Below, in pieces: positions 1 through 5,795 of a DNA stretch of 21,683 bases. Source of the stretch: a virus; IMG/VR virus record IMGVR_UViG_3300037258_000817, positions 1 through 21,683 of that record; one strand, 5' to 3'. Below the pieces are notes generated by a model. That model was not told the origin of the DNA. It ran no database searches and saw only the letters and a program-made list of their open reading frames with translations. Every line of letters starts with the position of its first letter. Position 1 is the stretch's first letter. Both the position numbers and the translations under genes were made by a program.

Positions 1-370
1 CCTTCATCCTGGCTGGACGCTTGGTGAGGACCTGGAAGGTGTGCCAGCTCGCGGCCTCCATTACGTCGAAGATCCGGGTTATCTCAAGGTCGGTGACGTT
101 CTCGTGGAACAGGTCGGACATGCTGTTGACGAAGATGCGGCGCGGCCGCCTCCAGCGCAGCGGCTGACTCAAGGCTTTCTCCACAAAGAGGATCTCGCCG
201 TTCCAAGTCCCATGCTTATTCACCAGCCCCTCGTAGGGCTGGCCGGGTCCGCTGAAGCGCCTGGCCACGCCCTCGGCATAGCAGTGGACGCAACCCTGAG
301 AGACGCGGGAACAGCCCCGGATAGGGTTCCAGGTGGCATCGGTCCACTCGATGGCGGTCTTGTCGCTCAT
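1..370 (-). CDS. DUF5131 / phage Gp37-Gp68 family protein, partial at window edge
   Basis: The 3' end is cut by the window, leaving about 123 N-terminal residues. The visible protein starts with MSDKTAIEWTDATWNPIRGC and carries a cysteine cluster (GCSRVSQGCVHCYAE) followed by an RRIFVNSMSDLFHE segment and a TFQVLTKRPARM segment. This order is typical of the phage Gp37/Gp68 (DUF5131) family, whose CxxxxxxCxxC cluster resembles a radical-SAM iron-sulfur site; its biochemical role is not settled. The ATG overlaps the stop of the upstream gene (ATGA), so it belongs to the same leftward early operon and is its last visible gene. The family assignment is from recognised sequence pattern. Confidence 0.85.
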   Translation of the reverse strand, partial: MSDKTAIEWTDATWNPIRGCSRVSQGCVHCYAEGVARRFSGPGQPYEGLVNKHGTWNGEILFVEKALSQPLRWRRPRRIFVNSMSDLFHENVTDLEITRIFDVMEAASWHTFQVLTKRPARMK

Positions 371-564
371 CGGCCGGTCCTCGCTGCGATGATGGTGGCT
401 TCGATAGCAGGCATCGCTTCCCGGGCAGCGGCATTGAAACGGTGTTCGGCTGTATATTCTTGCGGCGTCTGGAAGCGGCCTGTTACAGCTTTCGCGGCCA
501 AGCATTCACGATGAAGCAAGACCAGGTCATGAAGAACTTCGATGGGCGATCTGGTGTCGCTCAT
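367..564 (-). CDS. Small hypothetical phage protein (65 aa)
   Basis: A 65-residue protein beginning MSDTRSPIEVLHDLVLLHRE. The start is chosen at 564 because ATGA overlaps the stop of the upstream ASCH-like gene, and its own stop overlaps the ATG of the DUF5131 gene. A longer in-frame extension to about 672 would run far back into the upstream gene and is rejected. The protein is predicted to be mostly helical, without cysteine motifs, signal peptide or membrane segment. I do not recognise a family. The tight coupling on both sides supports it being a real gene. Confidence 0.7.
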   Translation of the reverse strand: MSDTRSPIEVLHDLVLLHRECLAAKAVTGRFQTPQEYTAEHRFNAAAREAMPAIEATIIAARTGR

Positions 565-1148
565 GCCGCTTCCTTCAGGACTTGGTCCACGTTGGATTTG
601 ATGACTTCGAACTCGATGACCCAGACCCAGGGGTTTAGGCGCCAAGCTCCGTCGCCGTGTATTTCTTCCCAAGTGGCCGGGAAATAGTCGTGATGTAACA
701 ACTCAAGGGTGCGGCCCTCGGCCTTCGCATCGGCTTCGCTGATGTCATTCAGCTGCTCGACGCGGACGGACTTGATTGGCAGCGTAAGGCGCGAAGCCCA
801 GCGCAGCATGAAGATGGAAGGGCGCCACATAAGGCCGCCTCGTTCTTCTGAGGCAAGGCAGTGGATATTTGCTTCTTGTGGTATCAGCCGCGGCGGTAGA
901 TGGTCATAGGCATGAGGCGCAGCCCATGTCTCGCGCACCCACAGCAGATCTCCGACCTGGCCATGAGGACACAACTCCACGATGTTGTCGCAGTCCTGCC
1001 AGGCTTCCGGTAAGTCATCATCCATGACGAAGTACCGACCGTTATAGCCTTTTGGCTGATACCGCAGTGCACGCCTGGTCTGAGTCTTCTGACCCGCCAG
1101 CAGCGCGCGGACCATCGGGCCGCTGAAGAGGATGGGGCGAGCGGTCAT
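561..1148 (-). CDS. ASCH-domain-like phage protein
   Basis: A 195-residue protein starting MTARPILFSGPMVRALLAGQ followed by KTQTRR, a signature I associate with phage ASCH-fold proteins (PUA-related beta barrels predicted to bind RNA or modified nucleotides). A central GDLLWVRETWA segment also fits that family. The ATG at 1148 overlaps the stop of the C5-methyltransferase gene (ATGA), suggesting translational coupling. Because it sits directly behind a DNA methyltransferase, a link to recognising or handling modified nucleic acid is possible, but this is inference. Function remains unproven. Confidence 0.75.
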   Translation of the reverse strand: MTARPILFSGPMVRALLAGQKTQTRRALRYQPKGYNGRYFVMDDDLPEAWQDCDNIVELCPHGQVGDLLWVRETWAAPHAYDHLPPRLIPQEANIHCLASEERGGLMWRPSIFMLRWASRLTLPIKSVRVEQLNDISEADAKAEGRTLELLHHDYFPATWEEIHGDGAWRLNPWVWVIEFEVIKSNVDQVLKEAA

Positions 1149-2344
1149 ACGACCTGGCCGGGCATCGTCAACGCGATAGCCACGTCACGGACCCAGATGT
1201 CGGTATCGCTGAGCAGGAAGGTCTCGCCGCTCCAGGCCTGCAGCAGGGTCTGGCCCATGATCGAGGCGATGGCTTCGGCAGCCGGCGGCAGGCTTTCGCC
1301 TGACACAGCGCCAGCGGTTTCGTCCCAATTCAGGACGCCACGGCCACCTTTGAAGGTCTCGCCACGAGGGTCTGCGACAGAGAAAGCGCCATTGGTGGGT
1401 CCGCTGCGGCCCGCTACCGTGCCGCTGGGCTGTTCCCATGCGGTCACGCCATAGGGGCCCTGCCGATACTCCGTTTCAGGCATCAGGCCGAAGTCGCGCA
1501 TCACGCCGTTCTCGATGATGTACTTCTCCAGCGACCGCCAGTCGGATCCGGCTTCGACGAAGGCGAGGCGTACCCAAGTCTTCCATTGGAGGCGGGGGAT
1601 GCGGTGCATCGGCCCTGAACTCAGGTCGCCCGGGAGTGCGAAGCGTTCCAGAACGCGGCCCACGGGCAGCAACGGCTTCTTGCGTGGCTGGTAGAGGAAT
1701 GGGGGCACCTTCTCCTGGTGACGCGCCACCAGCAGGAACCGCTTCCGGCTCTGGCCAAGGCCGCCGAGCTCGCCGCAGTCGTGCGTCGTCAGCGCAACGG
1801 CGTAACCATAGTGTTCAAGCATGGACCGTATCTGCTCCAACAAATGGCGGCCACGGCTCTGGATCAGCGGGACGTTCTCGAGCAGGAAGAACTCGATGGG
1901 GTCGTCCTTATAGGCCTCCAGGGTCAGCCAGATGCCACGCAAGGTGAGACGGTTGAGCGCCTGATACTTGTCGCTGACGCTGCGGTTGCTGCTCAACAGC
2001 CCGGAGAAGCCTTTGCAGGGCGGCGAGGTGAACAGGATGTGTGGGCGCTCGCCACCGAAGGCGCGGATCACGTCCGCCGGCGTCGCCTCGTGCCAGTCCG
2101 CCGGCGGCTGATGGCCATGCCAAGCGACGTATTGCTCCCTATCGAACAGGTCCATGACGGTGCCGCGACCAGGACCGGCAGCGTTGAAGTCGGCGATGCA
2201 CGCCGGGACGCTGTCGATACCGCCGATACAACGGTACGTGCCGACCATATTGCCGACGCGGGCCTGTCCACGGTTGAATCCCTTCTTGCCGCCACCGAGG
2301 CCGCAGTAAAGGTGGGCGTGGCGGATCTCGCGGTAGTCGATCAT
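1145..2344 (-). CDS. DNA (cytosine-5-)-methyltransferase
   Basis: A 399-residue C5-cytosine methyltransferase, which transfers a methyl group from S-adenosylmethionine to cytosine C5 in a specific DNA sequence. Motif I-like HLYCGLGGGKKGF lies at residues 11-23 (SAM binding), the catalytic loop TSPPCKGFSG at 106-115 contains nucleophile Cys110, ENV is at 156-158, and LGQSRKRFLLVA around 196-207 matches motif VIII (QxRxR). The C-terminal half would hold the target-recognition domain and includes an SGTVAGRSGPTNGAFS stretch. No restriction endonuclease partner is visible, so it looks like an orphan phage enzyme, probably for self-protection against host restriction. The ATG overlaps the stop of the preceding small gene (ATGA). 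Confidence 0.93.
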   Translation of the reverse strand: MIDYREIRHAHLYCGLGGGKKGFNRGQARVGNMVGTYRCIGGIDSVPACIADFNAAGPGRGTVMDLFDREQYVAWHGHQPPADWHEATPADVIRAFGGERPHILFTSPPCKGFSGLLSSNRSVSDKYQALNRLTLRGIWLTLEAYKDDPIEFFLLENVPLIQSRGRHLLEQIRSMLEHYGYAVALTTHDCGELGGLGQSRKRFLLVARHQEKVPPFLYQPRKKPLLPVGRVLERFALPGDLSSGPMHRIPRLQWKTWVRLAFVEAGSDWRSLEKYIIENGVMRDFGLMPETEYRQGPYGVTAWEQPSGTVAGRSGPTNGAFSVADPRGETFKGGRGVLNWDETAGAVSGESLPPAAEAIASIMGQTLLQAWSGETFLLSDTDIWVRDVAIALTMPGQVV

Positions 2345-2667
2345 GCTGAACCTCTCAAGCTGCGGAGTGGATGCCGGTTATGCGTGAAGGTGCAATTGAA
2401 CCCCGAACCTTCATCCAGAAGTTTCATCAGGCGATCTGCTTCATCGCCGTAGTTGCTGCCGTTGCTGCGGACACGAATGTGATAGTTACGTGCTGAAGTC
2501 CTATGTGGGTAGAACACCAAGTGCACACCGGGTTTCCGATAGACGAACGCTTCATAGTCATGGATGCCCCACTCCAGAGTTCCACCGTCATCAGTCAACA
2601 GCTTCCGAGCGAGCTCAAACTCTCTCTTGTAGAGCTTGTGATACTTGCCGGCGTTCGCGTCAGTCAC
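2341..2667 (-). CDS. Hypothetical protein immediately downstream of the DGR reverse transcriptase
   Basis: A 108-residue protein starting with GTG at 2667; the GTGA junction overlaps the RT stop, so translation is probably coupled to RT. The sequence (YHKLYKREFELARKLL at the start, then GVHLVFYPHRTS and YHIRVRSNGS) suggests an alpha/beta fold rich in Tyr, His and Arg. I do not recognise the family. Its position between the DGR RT and a DNA methyltransferase raises the possibility of a DGR accessory protein, but there is no direct evidence, and the methyltransferase gene is equally tightly linked on its other side. Confidence 0.75.
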   Translation of the reverse strand: MTDANAGKYHKLYKREFELARKLLTDDGGTLEWGIHDYEAFVYRKPGVHLVFYPHRTSARNYHIRVRSNGSNYGDEADRLMKLLDEGSGFNCTFTHNRHPLRSLRGSA

Positions 2668-4088
2668 TGAGCTCTCCTATAGGTCTTGGTGATCTCGCCA
2701 TTGACCATGCGGCCGCGGCGTAATACGGCTCTGCCCAAGGCGATGCGGTCGTTGAGGCTGACCTCGGCCTGGCCGATGAAGCCGAAGTAGCTGTTGGCCG
2801 TCTCCATGAGCTCGTCATCGGGCACCGTGGCGATGGCTTGCACGGCCTTGCGGACGGTGCGCCGGCGGGTGATGCGGCCCTCGGGACGGATGACCTGGCC
2901 GACGAAGTCGATGCCGCGACGGCAGGGATAGAGCAGGGTCTTGGTGGGATTGAGTTCAAGACCGAGCGTGGGCAGGAACAGGTTGACGTCGGCCAGCACG
3001 GCATTGAGCCACTGCGGCGACTTGCCCAGGACTACGAAGTCATCGACGTACCGCACATAGTGCTTGGCCTTGGCGCGGTGCTTGAGCCGCTGGTCCAGCG
3101 GGTCGAGGATGACGTTGGCGAAGAACTGACTCGGCAGGTTGCCGATGGGCAGGCCGAAGCCTGCAGGCTGGTTGATGAGGCGCTTGTAGGTCGGGACCTT
3201 GTCCAGAACCTGCAGGTCGCCCCGGGTCTCGTAGTTCTCGCGGCAATCGTGCCAGAGGATGGTGCCGCAGAGACCGAGCCACCACGGCTCGTGGATCTTG
3301 GCCTTGAGCAGGTCCCATAGGACGCTCTTTTCGATGCGGTTGAAGAAGTTGGACAGGTCACACTTCAGGTACCAGGCCGGCACGGTCCAGTCCTGGGTGA
3401 TGCTGCGGGCATGGCGATCCAGGCGTTTGGCGGCATAGAGCGTGCCGCGCTCTTTCATGCACGCACTACTGCCGACCGCGAACGCGCGCTCGAACCGGGG
3501 CCCGATGCGGTTATAGAGCAGGTGGTGGACGATGCGATCGCGGAAGTCCGCCGCCCAGACCTCGCGGAACTTGGGCTGGCTGATGCCGAAGCAGATGCTG
3601 CGGCCGGGGCGGTAGGCCCCACTCAGCAACTCCTCATAGAGTTCGACCAGGTTGTGTTCGAGGCGGACCTCGAACCGGAGGGCGCTGTGTGTGTTGCGCT
3701 TGCGCTTCCGGCAGTCGTAATAGGCTCGGTAAAGCTCCTCGAAAGAAGGAGCAGCATGGCTGGCTTGGTGTGTCTCTTCGGACGACGAGTGCCCGGTTGC
3801 TGTTGTTCTTGTTCCAGTTGTTCGTGTTGCCGGAACTGAAGTTCTGGTTCCACGCGTAGTTGGACGAGTACTGCGTCTTGTCATGCTTTGGGCATCGCCG
3901 GGCAGAAAGCCTAAGCTGATCTGTCCGGAAACTGCGCCAGACCTGCCGGCAGAGCCGGTGGTATCTGGTTCTCGCGAGGCGGTGGCCACGGGTACCCGTT
4001 GGCCAGCGGCACGACCAGAGTCACTGTAAGCACGGTCCTGCTCGGCTTGCCGGTCAGGATGCTGGCTTGGTGATTTTTGCTTGTTCAC
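2664..4088 (-). CDS. Diversity-generating retroelement reverse transcriptase
   Basis: RT that copies the template RNA into adenine-mutagenised cDNA. The domain runs from about SFEELYRAYYDCRKRKR (residue 115) to the C-terminus. Motif A is LKCDLSNFF (Asp244), LPIGNLPSQ lies at 313-321, and the catalytic YVDD is at 347-350. The [ILV]GxxxSQ form of motif 4, instead of QGxxxSP, is a hallmark of DGR RTs over group II intron RTs; no maturase or endonuclease domain follows. The start is uncertain. GTG at 4088 overlaps avd by 35 nt and has a GGAAA-like site upstream. The ORF then runs through the template repeat (residues about 71-104), giving an unusual Thr/Arg-rich N-terminal region. An in-frame ATG at about residue 69 lies just before the TR; I see no ATG, GTG or TTG between the TR and the RT domain. 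Confidence 0.95.
   Translation of the reverse strand: MNKQKSPSQHPDRQAEQDRAYSDSGRAAGQRVPVATASREPDTTGSAGRSGAVSGQISLGFLPGDAQSMTRRSTRPTTRGTRTSVPATRTTGTRTTATGHSSSEETHQASHAAPSFEELYRAYYDCRKRKRNTHSALRFEVRLEHNLVELYEELLSGAYRPGRSICFGISQPKFREVWAADFRDRIVHHLLYNRIGPRFERAFAVGSSACMKERGTLYAAKRLDRHARSITQDWTVPAWYLKCDLSNFFNRIEKSVLWDLLKAKIHEPWWLGLCGTILWHDCRENYETRGDLQVLDKVPTYKRLINQPAGFGLPIGNLPSQFFANVILDPLDQRLKHRAKAKHYVRYVDDFVVLGKSPQWLNAVLADVNLFLPTLGLELNPTKTLLYPCRRGIDFVGQVIRPEGRITRRRTVRKAVQAIATVPDDELMETANSYFGFIGQAEVSLNDRIALGRAVLRRGRMVNGEITKTYRRAQ
3779..3876 (-). repeat. DGR template repeat (TR), 98 nt
   Basis: On the minus strand the TR reads ACGCAGTACTCG... and ends ...GCACTCGTCGTCCG. In the frame of the targets it contains ten AAC codons (Asn), the classical DGR template codon, whose first two positions can be mutated without ever creating a stop. 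Homology to the three variable repeats starts at ACGCAGTAC and extends to GTCGTCCG plus a few weakly matching bases (to about 3772). It lies between avd and the RT domain, inside the extended RT reading frame but in a different frame from the targets. Of 31 adenines in the TR coding strand, 11-13 are substituted in each VR. Confidence 0.96.
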
Positions 4089-4428
4089 TGTTTTTCCACG
4101 CCGTTGCTTGCTTCCCCATGCTCACCAGTAGAGGGATCGCCTGCTTGTGATGGCTAGGCGCACACAATCCCTTGTCCTTGACGAACCTGAGGATGGTCTC
4201 CATCCTCGACACGTGCTTCTGGATCTGCCTGAGGTGTTCCACGCGGACCTTATGGTCGGTCTCGGTGTTGACGTCGAAGATCAACGACATCGCCTCAAAA
4301 TGCTCGTCCTGGAGCTTGGTGCCGTAGCGCCGGTTGTATGGCCGGCGCATATTCACGGCAATGACATCTACTACGTCGAAGAGCTTGTAGCCCGTCTGAT
4401 AGATTTCCGTGTCGCTATGCAGACCCAT
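4054..4428 (-). CDS. avd: Avd-like DGR accessory variability determinant
   Basis: A 124-residue, mostly helical, basic protein, MGLHSDTEIYQTGYKLFDVV..., with NMRRPYNRRYGTKLQDE in the middle and a heptad-like C-terminal half (VEHLRQIQKHVSRMETILRF). Size, helical content, basic charge and position directly before TR and RT match Avd, which forms a pentameric four-helix-bundle barrel that binds DGR RNA and RT and is required for mutagenic homing. The ATG at 4428 has only a weak AAGG upstream, so translation may be partly coupled to the target gene ending 40 nt before. Its 3' end overlaps the GTG start of RT. Assignment rests on pattern and context. Confidence 0.88.
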   Translation of the reverse strand: MGLHSDTEIYQTGYKLFDVVDVIAVNMRRPYNRRYGTKLQDEHFEAMSLIFDVNTETDHKVRVEHLRQIQKHVSRMETILRFVKDKGLCAPSHHKQAIPLLVSMGKQATAWKNSEQAKITKPAS

Positions 4429-4448
4429 GCTGCTAAAACCTTAAAAAC

Positions 4449-4464
4449 CGAATGGATGAATTAC
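4449..4464 (-). repeat. Conserved element 3' of VR1
   Basis: On the plus strand this reads CGAATGGATGAATTAC. It lies 36 nt from the VR1 3' edge, just after the stop codon, and is repeated identically after VR3 and with one change after VR2, but is absent beside the TR. It may be part of the homing-site context that marks a recipient VR. Confidence 0.6.
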
Positions 4465-4468
4465 CGAA

Positions 4469-5098
4469 TTACCGCCAGACTCTGCGGACGACGAGTGCCC
4501 GGCCGCTGTAGTCCTTGCCCCAGTAGTCCGTGGTGCCGGAACTGAAGCCCTGGTTCCACGCGCAGTAGGACGAGTACTGCGTGCTGGACCAGTACACGTC
4601 CTTCTCGAACAGGTGGCCGACGTTGGCAAAGACCTGGTTGAGCTCACAGAGCGCGGGCAGGTAGCAGTCATGGGCGCCGGCGGCCTGGATGGCCACGACG
4701 TCCATGGCGAGCTGACTGCCGGCTTCGGCCATAGCCTTGGTATTGACGGTGCCGTCGCGGAGCGAATCCGCACCCTTGATCTCGGTGGGGTAGCAGCCCC
4801 ACTGACGGTCCTTGAGGACCACGGGCTTGCCATCGGCACCGGTGACCACCACGAGGTCGTAGATGCGGCCGTCCTCGGCGCGGCACTCGGCAGCGCGGAT
4901 GCCGCCCTGTGCGGGCCAGGGATCGCCCAGCGAGGGTAAGTCATCGATGGAGGCGATCGAGCAGAACATCGGCAGCAGCCTGCTGAGGCGCGGACCGCGC
5001 ACGTGCTCCATCAGAGCTTCGGCGACGACATCATGCGGCGCCTTCATGGCAACGCCGCGGTGGCTGAACTCGAAGACCTTTTCCTGTTCCTGATTCAT
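4469..5098 (-). CDS. DGR target protein 1, C-type-lectin-like (DUF1566-like) variable protein
   Basis: A 209-residue protein whose last 37 residues are the diversified segment. The ATG at 5098 is preferred (AAGGGAG 8 nt upstream) over an upstream TTG. Residues 1-58 are an extension unique to this paralog; from about 59 it shares with the other two targets a core containing GGIRA, YDLVVVTGADGKPVVL, DGTVNT and CYLPALCEL. The end, YWSSTQYSSYCAW... to GRALVVRRVWR, follows the WSST...W...F.SG...RxVR pattern of DUF1566/C-type-lectin folds used by DGR ligand-binding proteins. Variable residues fall in 173-205. It follows ssb and precedes avd, the usual place for a cognate target. There is no signal peptide or virion motif. 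Its ligand is unknown. Confidence 0.9.
   Translation of the reverse strand: MNQEQEKVFEFSHRGVAMKAPHDVVAEALMEHVRGPRLSRLLPMFCSIASIDDLPSLGDPWPAQGGIRAAECRAEDGRIYDLVVVTGADGKPVVLKDRQWGCYPTEIKGADSLRDGTVNTKAMAEAGSQLAMDVVAIQAAGAHDCYLPALCELNQVFANVGHLFEKDVYWSSTQYSSYCAWNQGFSSGTTDYWGKDYSGRALVVRRVWR
4485..4582 (-). repeat. DGR variable repeat VR1 (target 1)
   Basis: This 98-nt repeat aligns to the template at 3779-3876 without gaps. It has 13 differences, all at template adenines on the coding strand; for example AAC codons became TAC, GGC, ACC, GAC, TAC, GGC, GAC, TAC and GGC. One AAC (in AWNQ) is unchanged. The downstream bases CGCAGAGTC (against CGAAGAGAC in the TR) are shared with the other VRs and mark the likely initiation-of-mutagenic-homing boundary. 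Confidence 0.96.
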
Positions 5099-5115
5099 GT
5101 GTTGCTCCCTTGGGT

Positions 5116-5568
5116 TCAAAACGGAATGTCGTCGTCTACGAATTCGCCGCTGCCGGCGGGTTCGCTGGCTGGGGAAGCACTGCGGCTGGTTTCCTGGCGC
5201 CCAGTCGGTGCCCGGCTCTCGCCGTCCTGCTGCCCGCGACCGCCCAGCATCTGCATCTCGTCCACCATGATCTCGGTGACGTAGTGCTTCTGCCCTTCCT
5301 TCTCGTAGTCGCGGGTACGCAGGCGGCCCTCTATGTAGAGCTGAGAACCCTTGCGCACGTACTCGCCGACGATCTCCGCCAGGCGGTTATAGAAGGTGAG
5401 CCGGTGCCACTCCGTGCGTTCCTTCTTCTCGCCGGTCTGCTTGTCTTTCCACGACTCGTTGGTCGCAGCGGAGAGGTTCACGACGGCACCGCCAGAAGGC
5501 ATGTACTTGATCTCCGGATCCTTGCCGACAGTCGCCACCAGGATCACTTTGTTGACGCCGCGACTCAT
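5116..5568 (-). CDS. ssb: Single-stranded DNA-binding protein
   Basis: A 150-residue SSB. Residues about 4-110 form an OB fold: [20 protein letters not shown] near the start, then [28 protein letters not shown] and [17 protein letters not shown] Ser/Gly/Pro-rich linker leads to the acidic tip DDDIPF, the conserved tail that recruits replication and repair partners. It coats single-stranded DNA during phage replication and recombination. Its ATG overlaps the stop of the KTSC gene (ATGA). Together with the exonuclease and annealing-protein genes upstream it completes a phage recombination module. Length is slightly below bacterial SSB (about 178 aa). Confidence 0.97.
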   Translation of the reverse strand: MSRGVNKVILVATVGKDPEIKYMPSGGAVVNLSAATNESWKDKQTGEKKERTEWHRLTFYNRLAEIVGEYVRKGSQLYIEGRLRTRDYEKEGQKHYVTEIMVDEMQMLGGRGQQDGESRAPTGRQETSRSASPASEPAGSGEFVDDDIPF

Positions 5569-5795
5569 GCCGGCACCTCCTGCGGTTCCACCTTGGTGCT
5601 GGGGAACTTGTTGCGGATGTTGGCCGAGAAATAGCCACCCACAGACGGTGCGGTGACCATGGCTTCGTGGATCTCGGATGACACGCCGTCGTAGCGATAG
5701 ACGGTGCCATTCTTGAACTCGACCTCAAGGACCTGCAGCACAGGGTCATAGCCCACGGCGGCGATGTTTGAAGATGTGACAGCAGCGCGGTTCAT
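5565..5795 (-). CDS. KTSC-domain-like small protein
   Basis: A 76-residue protein with [20 protein letters not shown] followed by [20 protein letters not shown] and [14 protein letters not shown]. The order 'SxxIxxVGYDxxxxxLEVxFxxGxxYxYxgVP...F...SxGxyFnxxIR' is the KTSC domain, a short beta-rich domain common in phages and sometimes fused to other enzymes; its function is not established. Its start overlaps the end of the exonuclease gene (ATGA) and its stop overlaps the ssb start, so it is translated within the recombination block. Confidence 0.88.
   Translation of the reverse strand: MNRAAVTSSNIAAVGYDPVLQVLEVEFKNGTVYRYDGVSSEIHEAMVTAPSVGGYFSANIRNKFPSTKVEPQEVPA

Noticed and set aside
2838-3839. 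Plus-strand open frames opposite the RT gene
   Set aside because: They are antisense to a recognised RT with catalytic motifs, have GC-rich shadow composition and no ribosome sites; one overlaps the TR.
2664-4088. Group II intron RT or retron RT
   Set aside because: There is no maturase/HNH part, no intron-like RNA ends or msr/msd context; the IGNLPSQ motif, Avd gene and TR/VR pairs indicate a DGR.
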